A stretch of DNA of 64,000 bases. Source: Morinoia aosen (lineage: Eukaryota; Arthropoda; Malacostraca; Amphipoda; Talitridae). A program made the position numbers and the translations under genes. Position 1 is the first letter of the stretch. Each line of letters opens with the position of its first letter. The notes under the pieces were generated by a model. That model saw only the letters and a list, made by a program, of their open reading frames with translations. It did no database searches and was not told the DNA's origin. The stretch spans positions 47,026,102 through 47,090,101 of the forward strand of contig CM059563.1 of assembly GCA_030386875.1 (NCBI GenBank), read 5' to 3'. Shown one piece after another: positions 1 through 13,689 of the stretch.

Positions 1-700
1 TTGATGGCAAATCTAATGATAGGAGTAGTGGTGTCTTATGTCGTACTGTTATACCGTATATTTGAAAAGCATGTCCACAACACAAGTGTACGAGCAGGTA
101 CATACTACCAGCGTGAAAATTACGCCCACGTATACTTCACGAGACCAATGAATATGGTAGACGCAAGAACGCCATACTTCCTCACCGTACCGTAGTAAAC
201 CCTTGCAACTACCAGCCGCACAACCGACTTCCACTGCTGCGACCACAGCTCAGTCACGCTACAGTAAAGCAGATACGAATTATTGCGTGAGCGTGATACA
301 CTTACTTTTCATTTTGCAAGCACTCCACGTTCTCTCTTCAGCGCTAATCATTTGTTTGCACATTCTCTGTATTTCATACAAACCACAAGATATGTTGTGC
401 GAATTTCAACTCGTTGAGAGTAGACACGCTATCGTTTGTTCACGAGTAGTTTTGAAATAAGCAGTATTGTAATTATTTAATGGTATCATAGGTAGAAGAA
501 GCGTGTAAAAAATTACAGTGTGTAGGAATTGAACAGGTACCTCTGGTTTGTATCAGCGAGGATTGTTGGACAAACCTGTCATACAAATGTAATTACGGCG
601 TACCCAAATTCAATAACGACAAGAACAACCCTTCAGTACCTGCATAGCTCCCGTGTAGCTGATAACAAGAACAATGGCCTCACCTACAGCCTTCCTGCAT
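1..700. other. No gene seen
   Basis: Short unlinked ORFs only, with no splice-bounded coding block or recognisable repeat. Confidence 0.4.
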
Positions 701-1075
701 TGCCTACTCGCCCTCATGGCAATGATTATGTCCTGGCTAGAGTGCACGGCCAATCAAAAATGACGGGATTCAACACCCTTTTTGAAAAAAATTTCAAATT
801 TGGATAACAAACAAATATAAGGTTAATAAGCTGGGTGGATCCGTAAAAAATTCTATCAAGATTACCTACCCTAAAAAATTACATACCTAAGTAAAATGTC
901 AAACATATCAATCCATGCAAAAGCCATCGTTTAATGTTATACTGATAAATTCGGTATCCATGATACCGTAGACTCAAACAACCTATGTTTAAGAAGCGGA
1001 CACCAAACAGATATAGAAATAACTAAATATATAAATAAACACACAACGGGTATTATTAGGTTAGATTCATGTTGA
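700..1075 (-). repeat. Fragment of the arm repeat of the 54-58 kb hAT-type element
   Basis: The stretch from GTGCACGGCC through ATGACGGGATTCAACACC to the end at ACACAACGGGTATTATTAGG matches, in reverse orientation, the sequence at 54340-54910. It includes the shared GGTATCCATGATACCG. Both transposon termini are missing, so this is either a truncated copy or an independent repeat that also inserted in the hAT element. Confidence 0.6.
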
Positions 1076-1109
1076 TCATGGGATGCATTTGTTTTTCTTT
1101 TCTCTGCTA

Positions 1110-4030
1110 GTTTCGATACTCAATTAGAAACTGCGAGCGCGACATATAGCAATAAAACAGATAAACCATCACCTTAGTCTTTTACTTTAACTTCCACGGC
1201 TGCTCTCATCCATCGCTTCAGTGTTGGTTTCAAAGTTTAGCTTAACTTGCAATGCTACTCACCAAGTGGTCTATCCCCCTATTTGCTACGATAAGTAGTC
1301 TTAACGTCGTAAAGCTGTTCATGCATTTTGTTGACCAGCTATTCGGTCTCTAAAATATTTCTAATACACATTATTCCTGATGTATAAGCGGACAATTTAT
1401 TTAATTCCACAGCACCTCCTCACTCTTGTAGCTGATCTTCCATTTTGAAAGCTCCTCTATTTTTATTCGGTCTCCAATCACCAAAAATTCTTCCACTATT
1501 CCTGTGCCTACAACCTGTAGTGCGATATTGATTAAAATCCTGCCAGTTTAAGGTGAGAAAGCTACACAAATGCATTTTTTAGGAAACTTAGCACTCACTT
1601 CTCACACAACGGCCACACCACACGTCAAAAAATGTTCATACTTATGTTACGCAAACTTAAACCTATAGCCAGACATTCGAAGCAAATTAGGCAGGGTTAT
1701 TTACACATCGGCAGATAGAAATTTATAATTTAAATTATATTTCAAGGTTTTGTCAAAATTATGCAGGAATCATCCCTACAACTCTCAATGACGTATGAAC
1801 GGGGTTTGTTCATCCAACCTGTAGTGAAACTTCCAATTAGACAGCATAAAGGTTTAGCCTTCTGCATACTTAAAAAACAACCTCCCATTTTGAAAAAAAA
1901 AAAACAGAAGCTGTGTTCTCTTTCACGTACATTGACTTATCGCTGTATTTCCAAGTTTTGTTACTCTGTGATATTGTAGTCTCTATGACAAATTTAAAAA
2001 AAAAAATGTCTTCCCGTTGGAAATTTAACTATAATATACCTTATGCTCATCAAGATATTTTATGTATCATGTATCCATCGCGATGTTTCATGTAGGAAAT
2101 AAAATTATCTGTAGGAAGCAAAAGTTGTATAAGATGGTAAGTATGACAGTTAACGTACCTTGACGCAGGAGCCGGATATCTCACGACCTGCAACAAAGCA
2201 AAATATTACACGCGTAGTGGTTTGCATTTACAGATGGGGAGCGGTTTGAAATTTTGATACATGAGTACTTGTGGGTAAGTATACTTATAAAGGGCGTGTA
2301 AAAAAGTATGCGTTTTTTTAAAATCACTTAGCCCTAGTTGCAATTCACTGTTTCTGTCATATTATCAGGAAATTGGACATCTGAAGCTATCAACATTTTT
2401 GTAGACGGGTTGAATAATAAAAGCTCAGCACGTAGTTAAATGAATAAGGGTATAATTTATATCGTAGAAAACGTTATTTTGAGGTCTCTAAAGTAAATGA
2501 AAAGTTTTGAGGTAATGAATCAATAAAATATCTAGGAAATCATAAGAAGCCAAATTGAAGTAATTCATTCTATCTCATCTGGTACGATAAATATTTGTAT
2601 CCTTCGACACATTCGCCATCACGCTTAACCGATCCTTTAAGCTCAATCTCTCACTGCATGCGCTGTGATGAGATGATTTATCTAGGTCCTCAACTTTCTT
2701 CAGAGGCACGACTATAGTTTCCAACATTGTTTCAAGTGGTCTTTAAATTTCAATCTCTTTTGTTCGAAGGCCGGCGTATCCAAACTTGAAGCATTTCCAT
2801 CTGGAAAGTTTTCTCCACGTTCTCTGCGAACCCGTTGACATTTTTGCGCTTCGGTAAGTTTTAAGACGATGAAAATTTGTTACTCTGCAGTCATTTAAAC
2901 AAGAATTAGTTATGAGCTCGATAATTTAAAGTCTATGTTTTGTTATCATAAATACAATATTTTGAACTTTTGTTGTTCAATTCAGTGTCGCTAAATGAAT
3001 AAAAATACTTTTAGCTAAGGTTTTTCACCCATGTTCATTTAACGATATGCTAAACGTTCTTCATTCAGCATCTTACTGCAAAAATTTCGACAGTTACGAA
3101 GGTTAAATGTTCCTATAAAACGATACAAACAGAATTAAAATATTCGATTCTAACTAGTGACATGGGCTTTCAAAAAGATGCAATTTTTCTCTAATACTTT
3201 ACTAATACATAAATATATCATTTACTCTGAAGGGTTCCCAACACTGGCAACACTGGCCTGTACTTCGGTACAGATATCATTGTTTAAGCACATGAATAGT
3301 GAGGTAAAAATAACGGAAATTAGTAAAAAAGTTCAAATTAAGTGCAATAAATTTCGACATTATTCTCTAATTCAAGGTGGCAAAGTTTCCAAAAATTTAA
3401 TTTTGTCGAAAATTAAACCAACACAGCAACACCCTGCACGCCGCAGGGACTTCAGAGAAGTCGGAGAGTAGCTGCGATTTAGAAATACCTTACCAGCAAT
3501 GAACTCAACATTTCTCCAATGCGTTTCTGCGGTATTCAGATGCTGCCGTTTGCATAATTATCATTGAATAATCAAGAAAAGAGAACATCGCATCGCTTAA
3601 CTGACAAATTTCCCTCTAGTGCATCAAAATCCCTCTCTTCCTAGAGAAATTAGAACTTTTCATCGGCATGATTGTGAAAAGGTTCAACTAGTAAGTATTA
3701 TTTTATCTCCATCTTCGACTTCAGCTGGCATAGAAAAGTGCATATATATACTCGAATATGTAAAAAAATATGAACTAATCATACTTTTTCACAAGCACAG
3801 TTACCTGGACCTGGAATGTATAGTTATATACACAAAAAAAACTCAAATTCGTGCATTTCTGCACAATTTTATAAAAAGATTACCGTACTGATTTATATTT
3901 ATAATGTTTTACTTCTATAAGAGAAACTAGTCCACCCCCCTTTATTTGAAATAAAAAAGAGGGCGAAATGAGAGAAAAGCCGTAAGAAATTGAAAAATAC
4001 AATCTCTCGCGAGTTGATGAGGCCGCGTGA
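1110..4030. other. No gene seen; AT-rich intergenic or intronic DNA
   Basis: Only short ORFs without codon bias or paired splice sites. No clear repeat was identified. Confidence 0.4.
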
Positions 4031-4140
4031 ACACGGCCCGTCAAAATATGTAGGACTGGAGCTTGTATCACAGATACGCTCATCACACACTGCAGGCTGG
4101 CTTCGGACAGACAGACCGACGGACGGACGGACGGACGCGG
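4030..4140. repeat. Repeat fragment with a GACG/GACA microsatellite
   Basis: CGTGAACACGGCCCGTCAAA is followed about 65 bp later by GACAGACAGACCGACGGACG. The ACGGCCCGTCAAA and GTATCACAGATACG pieces also occur in the hAT arm repeat, suggesting a shared or related source. Confidence 0.4.
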
Positions 4141-5319
4141 CTCTTATTATGGTATAGATTGCTTACTCATAATCGTATTTAAACGAAACTAGACTGGTGG
4201 TGGATACTGCGCTCCGGTTTCTATTTATAAAGTTCAGACGAATTTTGATATTCCAGGTAAATACTTGCAGTATATTCTAAACAAGACACCCAGAATACTA
4301 AAAGATGAGTCAAAATTCTTACACCATTGTTTCATGTCTACCATAATGCGGTACAAACACAAATTTCTCAGGACAGCGTAAATAAAATTGCTCAACACAA
4401 GTAAGGTGTCTACGCTGCAGCTCACGATGCAGGAAAAACGTTTCAATCGTTTTTTGTGTGTCTCTCTTTCTCCTCCATGCCATCAATACACCTGAGCGCC
4501 CCTCTCTCTCCCCCCTGCTACAGCCAGGCGCCAAGAAGCGGTGTGCCCCTTCCGTCTACGGAGTCCTGTTTCCATCCTGTCCGGCAGAGCAGCTGGTCAT
4601 CCGGCTCCGACTCTCAGTTAATTGTGAATTGTGCCTGCGTCTCAGTGAGGGACGTATAAATTGGTGAACTGCGTGGTATGTCAACAGGAATGTCTCTTTT
4701 GTTCTCGTTCGAACATGATTTTGAGTATCGACGCTGATGGACTAGGTAACTTTCAGGTTTAATAAGCTCGTGTCGATGTTACTATTATGATTAGGGAAAT
4801 TAAGAAACATGAGAAAATGAAAATATTACTTGAGCAACGGTGTTTCATTTTACGGATGGCTGATATAAAACTGATATTATACTAGGGTAGTTTGCGTGTT
4901 TGGTGGTTACGCCACGACAGAAAAATGAGACTTGAAAGAATTGATGCGTAAATAGTTTCTTTATGAAAAATTCATTTGGAATTCATATCAAGTGCCTTAC
5001 GGATGGATGTATGAATAACAGGTAGCTCATTCCAGTGAAAATGTTTTTATTTGTGACTACAGCACAAACAGCTAGCTTTTCATTCCATGAAAAGTTTTTG
5101 CGTTTTTTGGTTGCAGGTGAGTATTGACAGACTATCGACCGCAGATCAAACCTGCCGAAATCTCGCTAGTGGCGCCGGCAGCATTTCCTCAGCGCCGTCG
5201 TGTGATAAGATTGAGGGCTGTTGTGCGGCGCTCCCTCCCTCACTGCCACGCAAATATTCCTCTTCTAGCACGAATGTTCGCGCTAGTTTAAAGAGGCCCA
5301 CAAAATAAATAATGTATTT

Positions 5320-8140
5320 TGAACTACGTATTTATGCTACGTGATAACTTGAACTCCCAGTATCAAATAGCGGGTATTTATGATGCAAATAACCAGTGCT
5401 GTGAGTTTTAAAATAACTCGCATTTAGGATGTCAAATCCATGCTATCTAGGTTACGCAAAAGTGCTGAAATAATTGGAAGGTACGTTTCCCAATAATTAG
5501 TGCCTATGTAGAAAATGAAAAACTAGTATCTTTAATAAAAAATAAGTACTCTTCAGGTTCTGAAACGATTGCAATCTAGGTTAAGAGATAACTTGTACCT
5601 ACATTCCAAAATAACTGTTATCTGTGTGACAAAATACCATGAGTCAATGCTACAATAAACGAATCAACAATATTCCCACTGAGTACTATTTACTTTTATT
5701 TTTTAAGCTAGATTGAAGCTATATCATGTCACATTTGACTAGTTTTTTGAGAGAACTTGCGTTTTATTGGAATCTTCAAACCCGGTTATCTTCGTTTATT
5801 GAGCTATATTTTCTGCCTTGCTCTGATGAATACAGTGACCTGCTATCAAGTTGTGGAATTATAATACAGCGATATTATTGGTCTGATTACACGAAACTCG
5901 TAGTATTTTTCCCTTGGGTTCGTAACAGCAGCTTTGAGTTCTTCAGCAGGAGAGTGTTAGGCGGAGGTTCAAGTTCACGTACACACAAAAGATCTTACAA
6001 GTAAAATGAAATTTTTGATGCACAAAGGGTCACATCTAATTCCTTGACATTCTTCCGCAAAATCAAAGATACAAACACAAAAATGCTTGAGTGATTTCAG
6101 GTATCTGAGCAATTTTTCAGGGAATCACAGTACATTACTTGATTAACTCAACGCCCATCGCATTTATCCCGCACCAACGACTCACACTCCCAAAACTTCA
6201 TGCCTGCATACGTAAACCCTCGCCATATCCATTTATGCAGCCGATACTTTGTTTCTTCTGATTTCGCTGAGTCCTTCGCGGATACGCTGAATCTCAGCAT
6301 GGGGATTTGTAAATCGAGGTAGCGAATTTAACCACGTTGCATATTTTATTTTATTTTCATATCCAAGTTACAAATTTTTCACTAGGAACCATGTGGAAGC
6401 ACTCTGATGCTGGTCAGCGAAGACTAAGTGAAGAGAGGAAAGAACGGTAGACATTGCAGTGATACACAAAGGGTACGTTATAATCTTGATTGGAATTTAA
6501 TGATCTTGACTGTCGATACTCACTCCTGATAACTGATGGAGTTCAGTCTATTCAAAGTTAATTTTAATTTTTGTCAGTAGAATGAAAATACGACTTCATT
6601 AATCAAAAAAATTAGCAAGCATGCTAAGCGAAAATTCTTCTAAATATATGAAACAATTTGCAACGAAACCATCAAAGATTCAACGCTCTCAAATACTCAG
6701 TTTTCGACGGTCATTTAGAGCTGTGAATTATTTTTCAAGATTGTGCCGCCTACAATGGTTTACATACACAGAACACAAAAAAAAAATCCAATGACCACGA
6801 TAATCCCTTAGTACTGAAAACCAAAATGATGATTCAAAGGTGGTACAGAGTGATGTACAATGGTATCTGAACACTGTCGATTACTAAAGACTAAGCTCAT
6901 AATCCTTAGCGCGTTGTCGATTACAGAAGACCAAACACTGTGTAAGTAGATGCCCAATCCTCGACACATTCTTGATAATTTAAGACAAAAGAATATGTGA
7001 GAGCTGGCACGCTTCGCTGGTGCCGAGTCTGCTAACATCCAGCATTATTTTGTGCTGGAAGCCCCCGGCCCGTAGCCGAAAGTACCTCGCTTCGTTACTC
7101 TGGAATTCCTGAACTCAATTAAGAATGAAGATGAAAAGTTGCTAACATTTCGAGGCGCATGATTTTCAAACTATTTATGTCATCGTAGCAGTACAGCTGG
7201 TAACAACTTCGCTGAGTGCACTTAGCTACGTGACGCAATGCGGTGCAGAGTGAAGCCAAGCTCTTAATGTAAATCCTACGCTATCAGCTGTACACCCACG
7301 ACGACGTGAATTGTTCGAAAATTTCCCATAGACACCAGAGCCAAGAACACTAAACCCCTCCAACAACTAAGGGTGATGCCGTGTGGGCAAAGTAAAACTC
7401 ATGAACCTCTAATTTGCTGGAGGTCGTATGGGCTTTCCAAGTAGAACACAGGGTAACTTATAGAACCCACTGTCTCTCACACAGGAGTTTTCCTCAGCTA
7501 TTGGGAAACTATTTAAAACATTGGGAATAATAATAACTGCCTAACCTATTTGATGCAGCTATTTACACGTTATTATTTCCCAATCGTTTCTTGTTTACCA
7601 CGAATTACCATTTACCAATTTTTGAGATAATAATGAACCAATTTATAGCAGTTTTGCCCAAGGTACGTTGAATTGGAGATTGTTCGATGGGAAAGTTTCA
7701 CATTTTCTTCAGCACTAAAAGTCGTACTATACCAAGTTATTCCCACGGAATTTACTTGTTGAAAGCTGCTTCCACCAACTAATCATTTTGCGTGAACAAA
7801 CGCCAATGAGAACCATTTCAGTCGATTTCTTGCTTATCGCTCGCAACATGCGTGAAAATGTTTGCAGTATGAAATTATTTAAAAGTTATTTTTTTAGGAA
7901 AATAGTAAATAACAAAATTGCATATACCATGAAAACATAAGATAATACCGGAGAAAAAAGGATATTCTGAATTTAAACGTGTATAACGCAGCAGGTAATT
8001 TTAAAATGAATTAGCGATGTACTTCTACTCTATTGATATTCAGCAACAGTACTTTATTTGCTTATTTATGCATCATAACATTGAATTAAGAAAGAGTTAT
8101 TAAGACTATCTGCCTTATATCGTTATAAAAGTGTAGTCTG
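5320..8140. other. No gene seen
   Basis: AT-rich, with short non-overlapping ORFs. Nothing beyond chance similarity was noticed. Confidence 0.35.
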
Positions 8141-8201
8141 AACGTGCTTGAGGTAACTTTCTATGTTTTGGCTTATAACTCCAAGGAATCGCGTAGAATT
8201 T

Positions 8202-8242
8202 TATTTTTTATTTTTTTATTTTTTTTTTTTTTTATTTTTTAT
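8202..8242. repeat. Poly(T)-rich tract
   Basis: About 40 bp of T interrupted by single A residues. It may be the tail of a decayed minus-strand retroposon or simple slippage. Confidence 0.6.
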
Positions 8243-9208
8243 TCCGGAATTGCTGAACTGTGGTTAGAACACAGCAAGAAAAAGGTTACTTCACTGATAT
8301 ACTCTCTCACCACACTTGGAAATCTACTAGTACAAAATTTCTCGAGTCATTCGTGATATAAAGCAAAGGTTACATCTCTAAGGTCCTCGAAATGAACGCA
8401 GCAACGAGCGCATTTATGCTTGGCTGTTCCATCCTCCCTTCGCCTCCTGTACACCACACACTACCTCAGCCCTACCGAGGTAACCTCAATAGGGTTTCAT
8501 CTTCGGAAGCATCGAGTATCCATCAGTGTACACTTTCCCGGCAATGCCCCACCTACGATCATTTCTCTTTTCCCGTACCTTTGACACTTTGACGTACCTT
8601 TGCTCTTCGTTGTTTGCAACGTCGGTTATGGCGTCCTATATTATGATAGAAATGTAGCCTCAGCTTCTGATTATTTTTATGACCTTAACACAAGATCTTC
8701 ATCCCCTTATTCCACAGTAGCTTACATGTGCTGCTCTGTTAATGGTGTGAGGAAAGTTTTCTGCCATAAGCTGCAGCAGTAAACATGCACACATAACATA
8801 TTTATAACTGTAAAAAATTATAAAACTATAAACATATACACAAATGTAAACATGAACCACAGATCTAATGAAAGCTTACACGTGGGATACCAGATATAAT
8901 TTTATTGAAAAATACACATCACTGCGTACTGTATCATCTCACAGAGAAAATATCAAACAGGATATTTCTTGGGACGATGAAATTTCCATTTGCAGGATTA
9001 CAACGCTTGTAGTAATTTTCACAAAAGTACAAATTTTTATGACTCTCAATATGCTTACCCCGTCCGTGTGTGTTGAACCACGCTTTTTTTGTTTTCTTGA
9101 GATTGCTCTCAATTAGGAGGGCAAATATGCAGAGTATCCTATCCCACAAATCAGAGGTCAAAACTGGAGAGTGAATTGAGTGATAATTTCACCTCATAGC
9201 GGCGTAGA

Positions 9209-9332
9209 TGTCTTTCAGGCAGAATGGCCTAGTTCCTAGTTCAGTTCCTAGTGAACTAGGTCCTTTCTAGGTCCTAAACTAGGTCCCTTCAGGCGGAGTG
9301 GCCTAGTTCCTAGTTCAGTTCCTAGTTAGTAA
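9209..9332. repeat. Duplicated CTAGTTCCTAGTTCAGTTCCTAG segment
   Basis: TTTCAGGC.GA.TGGCCTAGTT plus CCTAGTTCAGTTCCTAGT occurs twice about 80 bp apart. Between the copies the motif appears inverted (GAACTAGG, AAACTAGG), making the locus self-complementary. Confidence 0.7.
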
Positions 9333-9339
9333 CTTGGCT

Positions 9340-11870
9340 GGGAAAAGCCACTTTGGCAACACCACGCCTCTCACTCGAGTGTCCTAAAATTCTGTGCTTT
9401 GTGGGTTAGACATTCTGCATATATGCCATGCATTTCAAGACGGGCATCCTTTCCCATTTTACCTTCTCTTCCTATTTTTTGGCACGCGCACGATGCTGCA
9501 TTCGTCAGCACCCTGATAACAGTGATAAAAACAGCTACTTTGAAATAAAGTTTCAGTAGAATTCCCTTAGTGTCACCAAACATATTTAAATTCAAAACTT
9601 GTTATATTCAAAACAGTCCTCTACAATAGTTTTAAAAATTAGTTTAATCGTGTTCATACCTACTACGGAAAAACTTATTTAAATTGTGCAACATTTGTAG
9701 GAGCGTAAACGACTATAACAATCGGTCCCAGCAGGCTTTGTTTACATCAGTACCCGGAGAAGCCCGTTTTCTACCCTCAGTTAAGCCGAAGGCAGGACGG
9801 TAATATATGACATGAAATTCAAATCTCCTCTCTCCAAAACTATTTCTGAACGCAGCGCAGCTTGGAAAGTTTATGGCATGAATGGTGAGAGAAATTTCGT
9901 GCTAGTTGTCAACGTTTAAATACGTGTCAAATGCATATTTAGAATGAATTAAGAAAAATGGGAAGGCCTAAATTAATTGTATGTATTATATCGTAGCTTA
10001 CCACAAGTTAATAGCGCTACATTTATGATTTTCAATGTGCGATTATTCTCACATTTCTGTTCAAATAAATATTGCAATGAAGGTAATTGACTTTTTTATT
10101 CATTTTTTCATCACAGCTTATATGAAACTGAAAAAATAAATTTAAGTCTGACAAGTGAAAATTTCCCAGTACGACAGTTTCAAAAAAATTGTGAAGAAGT
10201 TCTTGATCTTTTCTATTTACAACGCACGACAAAAAAATACTTTGACTGCGCGTTTTACCGTAAAGAGGAACTGCGTTAATATTTATTACCATCATTTTAC
10301 GGTTCTTATGATATTAATATATCGTTTGGATCTAAGCTCTGCATGATTTCAAACTTCTGGAGTTCATTTATTCTTTTTTCTATGCTCAGAAAGGGCGGAA
10401 AGCAAACGTAAGAAAGGCCATCAAGCATGCCCATATATAATCAGCATATTTCAAGTATGTACAAAAACATGTGCAATAAATATAAGACCGCGCCGAATTC
10501 TTTAAATTTTCCAGGTAAAGATAGTCTTTCCTATGGGGGCTTCGCCGCTCAAAAATATGAAGTAAGCGAATGCTGGAACGTGAAGCCCTTGGCAGGGTAA
10601 TGTTGTGGTCCGGGAGCGAATGTTTGAGTTACCGTGATAACAGGGTCACGTTCACACTAGCGGCAGCCGAGCGCCCTGTAGCATTGTTCTTCCGAGAGTC
10701 TCTACCTTTGGCCACAAAGACTAATTGCGGCTGCTGTGAAGTCCGTGCAGAAACCTTTCATCAAGACGGAGCTCCTCATCAAAAAACAACGCGCTCTGTG
10801 TGCGACTCTGCCACGAAGAAGCAGGAACAACGGTAACGCCGGTGAGCATTGTGACTTTGCGTGGACAGACGTGAATTTCACACTATTGATTTTCTGTGAC
10901 GTCACATGAGTGAGGGGAGAAAGAGAGGAGATCGTGACTCAAGGAGGCGGGAGTGGAGGAGTGAAGAAGAGAGAGGAGGGAAGAGCGCGAGGGGCGAGGG
11001 AATGACAAAGAGAGCAAACTACCCTTACGACCGAGAGCCAAACAACAAGAGAATATTAGCAACTTGTGCTTGAAGTGTAATGACCGCTTGGAATTTTGGG
11101 GGTCATTTAAAAAAAATATTCATGGAACATTCCACTTTTGACTGAGTGTTTTGTCATCAGTCATCAGGCATGAATTTTGTCATCAGTAAACGCAAAGTGA
11201 GGAAGTAAAATTTCAAGAGAAATGGATTGTTTTTGAAGATACGAAATTGGTGAATTTGCTGTCTTGTAAAGTACTAGGGTACAAGCGTCACGCGAAAGCA
11301 TGATATACGATACAAATTTGGAAAGAAACTTAGAACTGGCAACTCGCCACTTGAGGTCAACTCTGCCCGGCTGAGTCACCTTGTGAGGTAAGAACACTCA
11401 CCAAATTGCAATGCATCGAGGAACGCATAATCCTATCAAATTAGTAATCCCGTAGATGTCAAAAGATCAAATTTGCTATTCAAAACGTAGAAAAAACTAG
11501 CAATTTACTTTCAAGTGAGTTAGGTAAGACGATAGTTACAATAATTTATGTTGGGGATTTTTGAGACGATAAATTCTTCCCATGCTCCCTTCGTAAATAA
11601 TTACGAGTTCTAAGCTTTCCCTTGTATACATCACATGACACTCCCCAATTTTCTTCAAACTTTACATTTTATTTTCTCTGCAAGAGCGTCTTGGTCGCTG
11701 CACATAATCGGCTCCCTCGTAAATAGCGCTCCGAAAATTTGCGGCTTATCTTCCTCTAAATCTATCTATTCTAATATCATGCATCTCTGTTCCCTTCTAT
11801 TTATCTGATCATGAAATACGGAAGAGACATTTAGGAGAGTGACATAAAGCTGTCTGATCTAAACTCTCTC
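9340..11870. other. No defended gene; one exon-like island
   Basis: Mostly AT-rich. At 10640-10840 GC content rises and a block with acceptor TCCGTGCAG and donor AACG|GTAACG encodes KPFIKTELLIKKQRALCATL. It might be an upstream exon of the plus-strand gene, but nothing connects the two. Confidence 0.25.
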
Positions 11871-11873
11871 GAC

Positions 11874-12033
11874 ATCTCGAATTCATGACGCGTTAACTGG
11901 CAGCATGTAACGTCTACACAGCATAAGTCACGTCAACAGTGAAGTGGACAAGTGTCTCGAGTTGAAGACACATTAAATGACAGCTTGTCATGTCTACATT
12001 GCATAAGTAATGTCAACAGTGAAGTAGACAACT
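11874..12033. repeat. Two-copy tandem duplication, about 80 bp
   Basis: TCTCGA.TT...GAC.C.TTAA is followed by CAGC.TGT and ends GTCAACAGTGAAGT.GACAA in both halves. The copies are diverged by roughly 20%, so the duplication is old. Confidence 0.65.
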
Positions 12034-12039
12034 GTCACA

Positions 12040-12210
12040 AGTCCCGCAAAAACCATCGCGACAATTCCCGCATTGGCCTGACAAAGGACGTAACGTTTTC
12101 GGGACGTAGGTCCGTGAGTACGAGTGCCGCAGCGCTGAACTCGTGGAGCTGGGCAGCGGAAGTGAGGACTGGAGTGAGCCAGCGAGGGTTGAAAGCACTT
12201 CTTTTGTGAG
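12040..12210 (+). other. Exon-like GC-rich island
   Basis: An open stretch encodes SRKNHRDNSRIGLTKDVTFS then GRRSVSTSAAALNSWSWAAEV. A possible donor GCGGAA|GTGAGG follows. The composition resembles the plus-strand gene 1.5 kb downstream, so it could be an upstream exon. No acceptor is convincing and the product is unrecognised. Confidence 0.2.
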
Positions 12211-12254
12211 GTGGGGACCCTGGATCGCAGGGAGGAGGGGTAGTGAGACCATGT

Positions 12255-12478
12255 GGTGCGGTGTGGTGGGGCAATGTTGTGGGAATGTGCGGTGGGATTG
12301 TGATATAGCAATGTAGTGGGATTGTGCGGTGATGTAGGTGATGATGGGTGATTGTAGGTGATTGTGCGGTGATGATGGGAATGTGCGATGTGATGTAGCA
12401 GTGTAGTGGGAATGTGCGGTGTGATGTAGCAATGTAGTGGGAATGTGCGCTGTAATGTAGCAATGTAGTGGGAATAGG
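12255..12478. repeat. Minisatellite, about 31-bp unit
   Basis: The unit GATGTAGCAATGTAGTGGGA followed by ATGTGCGGTGT recurs, most regular at 12396-12478 and degenerate at 12255-12395. The long minus-strand His/Thr-rich ORFs here are by-products. Confidence 0.8.
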
Positions 12479-12499
12479 TTATGGGGTGAGGCCATGTGA

Positions 12500-13580
12500 T
12501 ACGTAATGTCGTGAGGACACTTGTCGAGAATACAAAATGTTGTTAAACATGAAATTAGTGAGTAATATGAAAACAGTGAGAGCTGTACAGTGCTACTCGC
12601 TTCATAGATCTCTGAGTATTTAATGAGTACCTGTAAATACTGAAAACGGAGTAAATTTAAAGAGAAGGCGATTATAGTAACGATGAAGTCGACACTGATA
12701 GCTTTAGTTAATGAAAAAGTCCGAAATAAGAAGAATAATAGAGGATTGACGAATGGTTAAGTAGTAGTAAAAAGTGGAAAAGAAGTGATTCGATAAAAGG
12801 AAGAACTATAGTGAACATTGACTCGTGGTGTTTATTTTTAGCGCGGGATGCAGTGAGACGTTTCAAATGATAGAAGATGAGCCTGTGTGTCATATTTTAT
12901 TTCGTGACCACGGGCCACTGTACTGAGCTCTTGTATTGACATGAGTTCCTGTTTTAATTTGCTTTATTTTCTTTCCAGGTACATTTAATTTGAATCTGGA
13001 GTAGATTGAGTTTTTTCGAATGTGGCTAAATTTTATTATACCACAGGACGGAGAAGCATTATATTAAATATTTCATTTTTCCATATGGTAATCTAACGAT
13101 CCTGAGTGCAATTTTCCTTGAAGCAGTTTCAAACATTTCCTCAAGTGGACTTCAATCTTCGGTTACTGTTACACGTGCGAGTCGGGAATGTGAATAACTG
13201 AAAAAGTCTGCGTATTCACGCCGGCTTTTGGCACTTATGACTTCTTTTACAAGCACATCATGAACAAACACTGTCAAAGTCTCTTAGATTTCCAGTTATA
13301 ACGTTCACTTTAAAAATTAGCAAAGTAAGTAGTACATTATTCCTGCAAACTCCCAGATGAAGCATCCTTTTAAAATGAAATTACAAATAAGAATTTAACA
13401 TTAGTAACCAATACTGGTGATAAAGGCATTACGGGTGAATTGAACGTTGAAGATTGCCTCAAAATTGATTTGCACGGCTATAATGAAGTTTTCCCTGAAA
13501 TTGCTACAGGAAGACAGACAATTTGTAGAATGAAATTTAACAATTTGCAAGCTGTACTTATATTACCCGAGCGAGTGTGA
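12500..13580. other. No gene seen
   Basis: AT-rich, with no repeat or exon recognised. Confidence 0.35.
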
Positions 13581-13689
13581 AATCGATTCATTGCTAAATT
13601 TTCTCTTATATATACATGCAGTAAAAAGTGCAATCGAAACACTAAACTATTCCTTAAATATCCATGCAGTAAAGAATGCAATCGAAAAA

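Noticed and set aside
12013-12495. 160-codon His/Thr-rich minus-strand ORF
   Set aside because: It spans the 31-bp minisatellite; composition is repeat-driven and the other two frames are open as well.
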